Shown one piece after another: positions 42,035 through 49,471 of a stretch of DNA of 64,000 bases. Source of the stretch: DATEOR01 sp963841425 (GTDB lineage: Bacteria; Actinomycetota; Thermoleophilia; Gaiellales; Gaiellaceae); contig CAWJCL010000002.1 in assembly GCA_963841425.1 (NCBI GenBank), positions 620,001 through 684,000 of the forward strand, in the 5' to 3' direction. The notes under the pieces were generated by a model. The model made no database searches, was not told where the DNA came from, and saw only the letters and a program-made list of their open reading frames with translations. The position numbers were made by a program, and so were the translations under genes. The first letter of the stretch is position 1. Every line of letters starts with the position of its first letter.

Positions 42035-43944
42035 CAGGACTGCTTCGCCTCTTCGTCGATGACCTCGTAGTCGGCCTCCTCGACGACCTCGTCGTCGCTC
42101 GTCGACTCACCGTTGGTGGAAGACGCCGACGCGGCCTGCTCGGACTGCACCTTCTCGTAAACGGCCTGCGCCAGCTTGTGCGAGGCCTCCATGAGCGAGT
42201 CGGACTTCGCCCGGATCTCGGCGGCGTCGGTGCCGTCGAGCGCGGCGCGGAGCTCCTCCACGCGCGACTCGATCGCGGAGATCGTCTCCTCGTCGAGTGC
42301 ATCGCGGTGCTCCTTGAGGCTCTTCTCGGTCGAGTAGAGCAGGTTCTCGGCCTGGTTTCGGGCCTCGGCGGCCTCGCGCATCTTGTGCGCCTCGTCAGCG
42401 TGGGACTCGGCCTCGCGGATCATCCGCTCGACCTCGTCCTCGGAAAGCCCGGAGCCGCTCTCGATGCGGATCTCCTGCTCGTTGCCGGTGCCGAGGTCCT
42501 TCGCGGACACGTTGATGATGCGGTTCGCGTCGATGTCGAAGGTGACCTCGATCTGTGGCATGCCGCGCGGCGCCGGCGGGATGCCGACGAGCTGGAACTT
42601 GCCGAGCGTCTTGTTGAAGGACGCCATCTCCGACTCGCCCTGGAGGACGTGGATCTCGACCGAGGGCTGGTTGTCCTCCGCGGTCGAGAACGTGTCGGAC
42701 TTCTTCGTGGGGATGGTCGTGTTGCGGTCGATCAGCTTCGTGAAGACGCCGCCCTTGGTCTCGATGCCGAGGGAGAGCGGGGTCACGTCCAGAAGCAGAA
42801 CGTCCTTCACCTCGCCCTTGAGGACGCCGGCCTGGATGGCGGCGCCGACGGCGACGACCTCGTCCGGGTTGACGCCCTTGTGCGGCTCCTTGCCGATGAT
42901 CTCCTTGACCCTGTCCTGCACGGCCGGCATACGGGTCATCCCGCCGACGAGGATCACGTGGTCGATCTGGTCGGGAGCGAGGCCGGCGTCGGAGAGCGCC
43001 TGCTTCGTCGGGGCGACGATGCGGTCGAGGAGCTGGGCGGTCAGCTCGGTGAGCTTCGCGCGCGTGAGCTGGAGGTCGAGGTGCTTCGGGCCCTCCGGGG
43101 TCGCCGTGATGTACGGCAGGTTGATCTGCGTGGACATCGTCGAGGAGAGCTCGATCTTCGCCTTCTCGGCGGCCTCGTAGAGACGCTGGAGCGCCATGCG
43201 GTCGCCGACGAGGTCGATGCCCTGGTCGCGCTTGAACTCGGCGACCATCCAGTCGACGATCGCCTTGTCGAAGTTGTCGCCGCCGAGGTGGTTGTCGCCG
43301 TTCACGGCTTTCACCTCGAAGACGCCCTCGCCGAGGTCGAGGATCGAGACGTCGAACGTCCCGCCACCGAGGTCGAAGACGAGGATGGTCTGGTCGGATT
43401 CCTTCTCGAGCCCGTAGGCGAGCGAGGCCGCCGTCGGCTCGCTGATGATGCGCAGGACGTTCAGCCCGGCGATCTTGCCGGCGTCGCGCGTGGCCTCGAT
43501 CTGCGCGTCGGCGAAGTAGGCGGGCACCGTGATGACCGCGTCGGTGACCGGCTCGCCGAGGAATGCCTCGGCGTCCGTGCGCAGCTTCTGGAGGATCATC
43601 GCGCTGATCTCCGGCGGCGCGTATTCCTTGTCGCCCGCCTTCACGCGCACGTCCCCGTTCGGGGTCTTGTCGACCTCGTAAGGGACGATCTTCATCTCCT
43701 CCGAGACCTCGTCGTACTTGCGGCCCATGAAGCGCTTGATGGAGAAGACCGTGTTCTGCGGGTTCGTGACCTGCTGGCGTTTCGCAGGCGCCCCGACGAG
43801 CCGGTGGCCGTCACGCGTGAACGCGACGACGGACGGGGTCGTGCGTCCGCCCTCGGCGTTCGGGATGACGGTCGGCTCGCCGCCCTCGAGCACGGCCATC
43901 GCGGAGTTGGTCGTGCCGAGGTCGATTCCAATTGTCTTTGCCAT
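42034..43944 (-). CDS. dnaK: DnaK (Hsp70) chaperone
   Basis: 636 residues. ATPase signatures GIDLGTTNSAMAV, VFDLGGGTFDVSILD and VILVGGMTRMPAVQ, the linker DVLLLDVTPLSLGIET, the substrate-binding beta domain and a helical lid with an acidic tail. First gene of the heat-shock operon. ATG 43944 is preceded by ggagg about eight bases upstream; an extended -10 stands about 47 bases upstream. Confidence 0.98.
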   Translation of the reverse strand: MAKTIGIDLGTTNSAMAVLEGGEPTVIPNAEGGRTTPSVVAFTRDGHRLVGAPAKRQQVTNPQNTVFSIKRFMGRKYDEVSEEMKIVPYEVDKTPNGDVRVKAGDKEYAPPEISAMILQKLRTDAEAFLGEPVTDAVITVPAYFADAQIEATRDAGKIAGLNVLRIISEPTAASLAYGLEKESDQTILVFDLGGGTFDVSILDLGEGVFEVKAVNGDNHLGGDNFDKAIVDWMVAEFKRDQGIDLVGDRMALQRLYEAAEKAKIELSSTMSTQINLPYITATPEGPKHLDLQLTRAKLTELTAQLLDRIVAPTKQALSDAGLAPDQIDHVILVGGMTRMPAVQDRVKEIIGKEPHKGVNPDEVVAVGAAIQAGVLKGEVKDVLLLDVTPLSLGIETKGGVFTKLIDRNTTIPTKKSDTFSTAEDNQPSVEIHVLQGESEMASFNKTLGKFQLVGIPPAPRGMPQIEVTFDIDANRIINVSAKDLGTGNEQEIRIESGSGLSEDEVERMIREAESHADEAHKMREAAEARNQAENLLYSTEKSLKEHRDALDEETISAIESRVEELRAALDGTDAAEIRAKSDSLMEASHKLAQAVYEKVQSEQAASASSTNGESTSDDEVVEEADYEVIDEEAKQS

Positions 43945-43990
43945 GGGTTGAGTTCCTCCGTTACTGGACAGCTAAGAAAATCTAAGCCTC

Positions 43991-43999
43991 GTTATAGCA
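43991..43999 (-). promoter_or_regulatory. Putative extended -10 promoter of the dnaK operon
   Basis: Minus strand TGCTATAAC is an extended -10 with no clear -35. Between it and the start is a direct repeat cttag-N5-cttag. No HAIR or CIRCE operator is recognisable. Confidence 0.45.
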
Positions 44000-44040
44000 A
44001 ATTGCAGGCGACAGCCTCGCTTCCACGATTTCTCGACCGA

Positions 44041-44139
44041 GCCTTGTGTTTCACCGCACAAACCATGGACCCGTGCCGAATGGGGATGTCCCATGCTCTG
44101 GCCATGTCCAGGAGGGAGAGTCCTCGTGCAACACAAGGC
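44041..44139 (+). repeat. Dispersed palindromic repeat, copy B
   Basis: 99 bases. Ends gccttgtgtttcac (44041-44054) and gtgcaacacaaggc (44126-44139), complementary at 13 of 14. Orientation plus by the GTGTTTCAC end. It lies between the dnaK leader and the 3' end of a membrane protein gene. Confidence 0.8.
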
Positions 44140-44199
44140 GTGTTTGCTCGGCGCCCGTACCTTTTCCGCGAAAGACGGGCCGGGGTGAGGATCTCGGTG

Positions 44200-44817
44200 C
44201 TAGGTGAGGAGCTCGGTGACCGTGCTCGAAAAGCGGACGATGCCGAAGAGACCGAGGCCGATCAGGGCCGCGTAGCCCCCCATCGTCACCCAACGCCCTT
44301 GGAAGACCGCGGGGACATAGGGATCCCAGCGGTCTACGAGGTCGGCGAGCACGACCCCGAAGACAAAGGGCAGGACGCTGAAGAGGAGGATGCCGAGCCC
44401 CGGCGGGCCGAAAAGCCGGAAGTCGATGTTGTCCGCGTCGATTGCGCCGCCGCCGAAGAGGACGAGCAGAAGCGCGCCGTAGAGGAGGCCGTGGGCGAGC
44501 GACTCACCGGGGAGCCAGCGCCGCATGACCACGTACACGAGGCCCGCGGGAACGCCGAGAAAGAGTGCGGCGAAGAAGACGAGGCTCGCGGTCCCGCCCA
44601 GGGTGATCACGCCGACCTGGTTGCCGTTCTCCGTGATCAGGCCCGCGGTCGCCTCGTTCTGCAGGAACAGGAAGCGCATGACGATGCGCCCGCCGATCCC
44701 ACCAACGACTCCGGCGACGAGCACACCCGTCCCGATCCCGACTCCGGCAAGACGAAGTACGCGAAGCGCCGCGCTTGTCCAAGCAGAGACGCGAGCCGGG
44801 TGGGGGACGTCGGCCAT
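44200..44817 (-). CDS. Integral membrane protein, unknown function
   Basis: 205 residues from ATG 44817. Six hydrophobic stretches (GIGTGVLVAGVVGGIGGRIVMRFLF, SLVFFAALFLGVPAGLVYVVM, LLYGALLLVLFGGGAI, GILLFSVLPFVFGVVLADLV and others). The first helix with GGIGGRIVMR resembles small actinobacterial membrane proteins. No catalytic residues evident. Confidence 0.78.
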   Translation of the reverse strand: MADVPHPARVSAWTSAALRVLRLAGVGIGTGVLVAGVVGGIGGRIVMRFLFLQNEATAGLITENGNQVGVITLGGTASLVFFAALFLGVPAGLVYVVMRRWLPGESLAHGLLYGALLLVLFGGGAIDADNIDFRLFGPPGLGILLFSVLPFVFGVVLADLVDRWDPYVPAVFQGRWVTMGGYAALIGLGLFGIVRFSSTVTELLT

Positions 44818-44851
44818 CGTGGCCGCCGAGCATAAGCAACGGCCCGGAAAC

Positions 44852-44879
44852 GCGAAGGCGCCCGAGCGGGCGCCTTCGC
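44852..44879 (-). terminator. Hairpin terminator after csbD
   Basis: gcgaaggcgcccg, two-base loop, cgggcgccttcgc: a perfect 13-bp stem (or 12 bp with a four-base loop) 22 bases past the csbD stop. GC-rich without a T-run, as is common in Actinobacteria. Confidence 0.65.
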
Positions 44880-44900
44880 TGGGCACTCCCCTGGCCGCGG

Positions 44901-45062
44901 CTAGGTCCGGTCGCGAACCTCGTCCTTGGCCTCGTCGGCTTTGTCCTGGGCCTCGCCCCACTTCTGCTGGGCCTGGCCCTGCTTCTCGCGCATCTTGTCG
45001 TCGGTGAGCTTGCCTTCCTGTTCCTTCAGCTCGCCCTCGACCCTGTCCGTCTCGCCACCCAT
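44901..45062 (-). CDS. CsbD-like stress protein
   Basis: 53 residues from ATG 45062 with agggggt upstream. The sequence MGGETDRVEGELKEQEGK... DDKMREKQGQAQQKWGEAQDKADEAKDEV is a hydrophilic, Lys/Glu/Gln-rich helical protein of the CsbD type, known as a general stress protein in Bacillus. TAAACT with TTGCAG about 15 bases before it is a candidate promoter. A strong hairpin follows the stop. Confidence 0.8.
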   Translation of the reverse strand: MGGETDRVEGELKEQEGKLTDDKMREKQGQAQQKWGEAQDKADEAKDEVRDRT

Positions 45063-45091
45063 GTGACCCCCTTGGTTGGAGTTTAGGGGCC

Positions 45092-46048
45092 TTATTTCCC
45101 CTGCAAATCGCCTTCCAAAACGGGCACGGGGCGACGCCGCAGGCCGCGTCCCGGCTCGAGCACCTCGCCGCTCTTGCGGACGATGAGCGCAACCGAGGCG
45201 AGGATGACCGCGCCAGCGGCGAGCATCTGCCCGGTGATCTCCTCGCCGAGGAAAAGGGCGCCGAGGGCGACCGCGATCACGGGGTTCACGTACGCGTAGG
45301 TGGCGACGAGCGACGTGGGCGCGTTGCGGAGGAGCCAGACGTAGGCGACGAAGCCGACGAGAGTCCCGACGACGACGAGGTAGGCGATCGCGCCGAAGGC
45401 GTCGGCGGTGGGATGCAGCTCGCCGAGCTCACCCCCCGCCGCGCCGGCGACGAGGAGAAGCACACCGCCGCAGAGGGCGGCGAGCCCGGCCGAAACGAGC
45501 GGCCGCTCGGGAAGCGCCGCTCCCCGTGAGTACAGGGACCCTGCGGCCCAGGCGAGAGCTGCGAGGACACACACCGCCGCGCCGAGGCGGTCGAAGCTCC
45601 CCTCGCCGAACGGATCGAAGAGAACGGCAAGGCCGATGAAGCCGACGACGAGGCCGAGTGTCGCGCTCGGGTGCAGGCGCTTGCCGAAGAAGACGCGGTC
45701 GAGCAGCGCCATCCAGAGCGGAATGCTCCCGATCAGGAGCGCCGCCACCCCCGAAGGCACGGTCTGCTGCGCCCACGCGAGGCCACCGTGGCCCAGCAGG
45801 AAGAGCGCACCGCCAAAGACGACCCCGGCGCGGATCTGCGTTCGGCCGATTCGGTCGCCTTCCCGGTCGCCCCTCGGAAGGGCCCAGGCGAGGAGGAGCG
45901 TCCCCGCCGTCACGTGGCGGATGCCCATCGCAAGGAGCGGCGGCACGTCGCGAACCGCAATCGTAACCGCCATGAAGGTCGAGCCCCAGACGACGTAGAT
46001 CGTCGCCAAGGCGAGCCAGACGCTCGGCCGATACGACGCCGCCATCAC
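45092..46048 (-). CDS. EamA/DMT-superfamily transporter
   Basis: 318 residues, ten helices in two EamA repeats. YVVWGSTFMAVTIAVRDVPPLLAMGIRHVTAG opens repeat one and AWAAGSLYSRGAALPERPLVSAG repeat two; APTSLVATYAYVNPVIAVALGALFLGEEIT is the typical closing segment. Likely an exporter of amino acids or other metabolites; substrate unknown. Divergent from moaA. Confidence 0.92.
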   Translation of the reverse strand: MMAASYRPSVWLALATIYVVWGSTFMAVTIAVRDVPPLLAMGIRHVTAGTLLLAWALPRGDREGDRIGRTQIRAGVVFGGALFLLGHGGLAWAQQTVPSGVAALLIGSIPLWMALLDRVFFGKRLHPSATLGLVVGFIGLAVLFDPFGEGSFDRLGAAVCVLAALAWAAGSLYSRGAALPERPLVSAGLAALCGGVLLLVAGAAGGELGELHPTADAFGAIAYLVVVGTLVGFVAYVWLLRNAPTSLVATYAYVNPVIAVALGALFLGEEITGQMLAAGAVILASVALIVRKSGEVLEPGRGLRRRPVPVLEGDLQGK

Positions 46049-46204
46049 CCGAGGATGCCCGCAGCGGACGATCGGCTCAAGTCGGATTCCGAGGGGAGTC
46101 CATTACGTACGCTAATCGCCGGTGAGGCTGAATCGAGATTGGCCGTCGTCGTCAGGCATGGCGACTCAGGTGCTCATCTTGTTTCGGCCTCTTTAGGGGC
46201 AGGC

Positions 46205-46210
46205 TAGGGT
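46205..46210 (+). promoter_or_regulatory. Putative -10 hexamer for moaA
   Basis: TAGGGT touches ATG 46211 and lies exactly six bases before GTG 46217, which favours GTG 46217 as the true leaderless start. Confidence 0.4.
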
Positions 46211-47218
46211 ATGTCCGTGGCGCTCGAAGACACCCTCCACCGGCCGCTCCGCGACCTCCGCGTCTCGATCACCGACCGCTGCAATTTCCGCTGCGTCTAC
46301 TGCATGCCGAAGGAGGTCTACGGGCGCGACTACGCCTTCCTCCCGCGTCGCGAGCTCCTGACGTTCGAGGAAATCGCCCGCCTCGCACGGGTCTTCGCCG
46401 GCCTGGGCGTCGAGAAGATCCGGCTGACCGGCGGCGAGCCGCTCATTCGCCGCGACGTCGAGCATCTCGTCGAGATGCTCGCCGAGATCCCCGGTCTCGA
46501 CCTCACGCTGACAACGAACGGCGCCGTCCTCGCCCAAAAGGCGCAGGCGCTCGGGGATGCGGGGCTCGGCCGCATCACGGTGAGCCTCGATTCGCTCGAC
46601 GACGGTGTCTTCCGCGCGATGAACGACGTCGACTTCCCCGTACAGACGGTCCTCGACGGAATCGAGGCGGCCTCGGCCGTCGGGCTCCCCGTGAAGGTGA
46701 ACGTCGTCGTGAAGCGGGGCGTCAACGAGGACAGCGTCCTCCCGATGGCGCGCCATTTCCGCGAACGGGGCCACATCGTGCGCTTCATCGAGTACATGGA
46801 CGTCGGGCACACGAACGGCTGGCGACTGGACGACGTCGTGCCCGCCGGAGACATCGTCGCGGCAATCGACGCCGAGCTGCCGGTGGAGCCGATGGCCCCC
46901 CGCTATCCGGGCGAGGTCGCCGAACGGTACCGCTATCGCGACGGGAGCGGCGAGTTCGGCGTCATCGCTTCGGTCACGCGTCCATTCTGCGGCGCCTGCA
47001 CGCGGGCCCGCCTATCGGCGGACGGCTCGCTCTACACGTGCCTCTTCGCCACGACCGGGCACGACCTGCGCGCCCTGGTTCGCGGGGTGGCCGGCGACGA
47101 CGAGATCGCCGCCGCGCTCGGCCGGATCTGGCGCGAGCGGGCGGACCGGTATTCCGAGCTCCGGTCGTCCGCGACACCCGACCTCCCCAAGGTCGAGATG
47201 TCCTACATCGGCGGCTAA
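46211..47218 (+). CDS. moaA: GTP 3',8-cyclase (molybdenum cofactor synthesis)
   Basis: 335 residues. Radical-SAM cluster motif TDRCNFRCVYCMP, SAM motif LTGGEPLIR, second Fe-S cluster CGACTRARLSADGSLYTCLF and the C-terminal GG (MSYIGG) are all present. Starts molybdopterin synthesis from GTP. ATG 46211 is given, but GTG 46217 fits the leaderless promoter pattern. No other moa gene is in the window, and no Moco riboswitch was recognised upstream. Confidence 0.96.
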   Translation: MSVALEDTLHRPLRDLRVSITDRCNFRCVYCMPKEVYGRDYAFLPRRELLTFEEIARLARVFAGLGVEKIRLTGGEPLIRRDVEHLVEMLAEIPGLDLTLTTNGAVLAQKAQALGDAGLGRITVSLDSLDDGVFRAMNDVDFPVQTVLDGIEAASAVGLPVKVNVVVKRGVNEDSVLPMARHFRERGHIVRFIEYMDVGHTNGWRLDDVVPAGDIVAAIDAELPVEPMAPRYPGEVAERYRYRDGSGEFGVIASVTRPFCGACTRARLSADGSLYTCLFATTGHDLRALVRGVAGDDEIAAALGRIWRERADRYSELRSSATPDLPKVEMSYIGG

Positions 47219-47223
47219 GGGGT

Positions 47224-47229
47224 TAGGCT
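47224..47229 (+). promoter_or_regulatory. Putative -10 hexamer (leaderless) for PIP synthase gene
   Basis: TAGGCT six bases before GTG 47236. Confidence 0.4.
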
Positions 47230-47235
47230 CGCCCG

Positions 47236-47868
47236 GTGCGCAGTCCGAAGCTCGAACGCGCGAAGCAGGCGTATACGGACGAGGCCCGCCGCCTGGCCGC
47301 CCAGTCAATGGCGCAGCTCGAGGAGGCGAAGGTCACTCCCGACGTGCTCACGATCTCCGGTGTCGGCCTCTGCATCGCGGGCTCGGCGGCGGTTTTCTTC
47401 GAATACGTCGGCTGGGGCTTCTACTGGCTCGGCGCGGTGCTCTTCGTGGTCGGTTCCGTGCTCGACATCCTCGACGGCGCGCTCGCGCGGAGCCGAGGGA
47501 TCGGGAGCCCGTTCGGCGCCTTCCTCGATTCGACTGTCGACCGAGTCGGCGAGGGTTTCATGATCGGCGCGATCGGACTCGTCCTCATGCGCCACGAGCA
47601 GATGTGGGGAGTCGGGCTCGCGTTCGCCGCCGTCGCCGGCTCGTTCCTCGTCAGCTACGCCCGCGCGAGGGCCGAGGCCCTCGGGCTCCGCGGCGACGTC
47701 GGGCTCGGGAGCCGGGCCGAGCGCGTCGTCGTCATCACCACCGGCCTCGTCCTCGCGCCGGTGCACGAGCTCGTCCTGCCCGCGACCATGGCCCTCCTCG
47801 CGACGACCGCCTGGATCACGGTCCTCCAGCGGATCCTCTTTGTCCGCAAACAGCTTCGCAGCGCCTGA
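47236..47868 (+). CDS. CDP-alcohol phosphatidyltransferase, probable phosphatidylinositol-phosphate synthase
   Basis: 210 residues from GTG 47236. An amphipathic lead and VTPDVLTISGVGL are followed by the CDP-OH-P signature D-x2-D-G-x2-A-R-x8-G-x3-D-x3-D (DILDGALARSRGIGSPFGAFLDSTVD) and about six helices. The next gene makes inositol phosphate, so the likely reaction is CDP-diacylglycerol plus inositol 3-phosphate giving phosphatidylinositol phosphate, as for actinobacterial PgsA1. The substrate call is from context. Confidence 0.9.
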   Translation: MRSPKLERAKQAYTDEARRLAAQSMAQLEEAKVTPDVLTISGVGLCIAGSAAVFFEYVGWGFYWLGAVLFVVGSVLDILDGALARSRGIGSPFGAFLDSTVDRVGEGFMIGAIGLVLMRHEQMWGVGLAFAAVAGSFLVSYARARAEALGLRGDVGLGSRAERVVVITTGLVLAPVHELVLPATMALLATTAWITVLQRILFVRKQLRSA

Positions 47869-47887
47869 TAGCACTTTTGTGCTATCA
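47866..47887 (+). promoter_or_regulatory. Perfect palindrome, probable operator of the RHH-inositol-phosphate synthase gene
   Basis: tgatagcac, four-base spacer tttt, gtgctatca. The right arm overlaps TATCAC (47883-47888), which lies six bases before ATG 47895 and is the likely -10. The left arm contains the stop codon of the PIP synthase gene. A protein bound here would block the promoter. Confidence 0.7.
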
Positions 47888-47894
47888 CTAGCGG

Positions 47895-49355
47895 ATGGCA
47901 CAGGAGCGCAAGGACGTCCTCGTCCGCATACCGGCGGAGCTCAAGCGCAGCCTCGCGCGCGAGGTCGAAGCGACCGAGGGCAGCCTCAATGACCTCGCGG
48001 TCGGCATTCTCGCCTCCCGTTTCGCCGTTCCCTTCGAGAACTCCGGTCGCAAGGGCGGCCGTCCGAGCGAGAAGGGCGACGTCCTCCTGCGCATGCCGCT
48101 CGAGCTGAAGGACAAGCTCTCGCAGCGCGCCCGCGAGCGCAAGCGCACGGTCAATCGGCTGATCGTCGAGACCCTCTCCGAGCGTCTCGACGTCCGAAGA
48201 AAGGAAGAGATGGCCCCGAGCAACGGCTCCAAGAACGGCCACGCGCGCGGCAACGGCAAGGTGCGCGTGGCAATCGTCGGCGTGGGCAACTGCGCCAACT
48301 CGCTCCTGCAGGGAGTCGAGTACTACAAGGACGCAGACCCTGAGCAGTTCGTCCCCGGCCTCATGCACGTCGACCTGGGCGGCTACCACGTCTCGGACGT
48401 GGAATTCACCGCGGCCTTCGACGTCACGAAGGACAAGGTCGGCAAGGACTTGTCCGAGGCGATCTGGGCGCATCCCAACGACACATACAAGTTCGCCGAC
48501 GTTCCGAAGACGGGGATCAGCGTCGCCCGAGGAATGACGCACGACGGCATCGGCAAATACCTCTCGGAGATCCTCGAGAAGGCGCCCGGCGAGACCGACG
48601 ACGTGGTCGGCATCCTCAAGGAGACCGGGACGGACGTCGTCGTCAACTACCTCCCGGTCGGCTCCGAGGAGGCGACCAAGTGGTACACGGAGCAGATCCT
48701 CGCGGCCGGTTGCGCGATGGTGAACTGCATGCCGGTCTTCATCGCTCGCGAGGCCTATTGGCAGCGGCGGTTCGAGCAGGCGGGCGTGCCGATCATCGGC
48801 GACGACATCAAGTCGCAGGTCGGCGCGACGATCACGCACCGCGTCCTCACGAGCCTCTTCCGCGAGCGCGGCGTGCATCTCGACAAGACGATGCAGCTGA
48901 ACGTCGGCGGCAATTCCGACTTCCTCAACATGCTCGAGCGCGAGCGCCTCGAGTCGAAGAAGATCTCGAAGACGAACGCGGTCACGTCGATGCTCGACTA
49001 CGACCTCGGCGCGAAGAACGTCCACGTCGGCCCGTCCGACTACGTGCCCTGGCTGACCGACCGCAAGTGGGCCTACATCCGCATGGAGGGCTCCGCCTTC
49101 GGCGACGTCCCACTCAACCTGGAGCTCAAGCTCGAGGTGTGGGATTCCCCCAACTCGGCCGGCATCGTCATCGATGCCGTCCGGCTCGCCAAGCTCGCCA
49201 TGGTGAACGGGGTCTCGGGCGCTCTCGAAGGCCCGAGCTCCTACCTGATGAAGTCGCCCCCGAAGCAGATTGCCGACGACGAGGCGTACGACCTCGTCGA
49301 GCAGTTCATCAAGAAGAACGCGCTCAAGACGGCGAAGACAACCGCGAACGCGTAG
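47895..49355 (+). CDS. ino1: Inositol-1-phosphate synthase with two N-terminal ribbon-helix-helix DNA-binding domains
   Basis: 486 residues. Residues 6-48 (RKDVLVRIPAELKRSLAREV... SLNDLAVGILASRF) and 55-100 (KGDVLLRMPLELKDKLSQRA... TVNRLIVETLSERL) are two successive ribbon-helix-helix units, each with a polar/hydrophobic beta strand and two helices. A Ser/Asn/Gly linker leads to a full actinobacterial-type synthase (about 120-486) with the NAD site VAIVGVGNCANSLLQGVEYY, NCMPVFIA, IGDDIKSQVGATITHR, GGNSDFLNM and SYLMKSP. Ordinary homologues have about 360 residues and no RHH part. ATG 48210 is in frame behind aaggaagag and could give the enzyme alone. A palindromic operator lies directly upstream. 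Confidence 0.93.
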   Translation: MAQERKDVLVRIPAELKRSLAREVEATEGSLNDLAVGILASRFAVPFENSGRKGGRPSEKGDVLLRMPLELKDKLSQRARERKRTVNRLIVETLSERLDVRRKEEMAPSNGSKNGHARGNGKVRVAIVGVGNCANSLLQGVEYYKDADPEQFVPGLMHVDLGGYHVSDVEFTAAFDVTKDKVGKDLSEAIWAHPNDTYKFADVPKTGISVARGMTHDGIGKYLSEILEKAPGETDDVVGILKETGTDVVVNYLPVGSEEATKWYTEQILAAGCAMVNCMPVFIAREAYWQRRFEQAGVPIIGDDIKSQVGATITHRVLTSLFRERGVHLDKTMQLNVGGNSDFLNMLERERLESKKISKTNAVTSMLDYDLGAKNVHVGPSDYVPWLTDRKWAYIRMEGSAFGDVPLNLELKLEVWDSPNSAGIVIDAVRLAKLAMVNGVSGALEGPSSYLMKSPPKQIADDEAYDLVEQFIKKNALKTAKTTANA

Positions 49356-49458
49356 AGGGCGAGCGCCCGGGCGGGCTACCCCGCCCGGGCCCCCTGTCAC
49401 GATCGGCCTCCGTGCCCGGCTCCCCCGGGCTTCTCGCTGCATCGCTCGGCCCCGGCGC

Positions 49459-49464
49459 TAGACT
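49459..49464 (+). promoter_or_regulatory. Putative -10 hexamer (leaderless) for the GT4-PHP gene
   Basis: TAGACT seven bases before GTG 49472. Confidence 0.4.
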
Positions 49465-49471
49465 CGGAACC

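Noticed and set aside
43945..44040. HAIR or CIRCE operator before dnaK
   Set aside because: TTGAGT occurs next to the dnaK start but has no matching ACTCAAG partner, and no TTAGCACTC-N9-GAGTGCTAA is present.
42178..44835. An 885-codon open frame on the plus strand opposite dnaK
   Set aside because: Shadow of dnaK codon usage; no motif, and it crosses the dnaK promoter and a repeat.
46049..46210. Possible molybdenum-cofactor riboswitch upstream of moaA
   Set aside because: The region is too short and lacks the multi-stem pattern; the -10 touches the start, suggesting a leaderless message.
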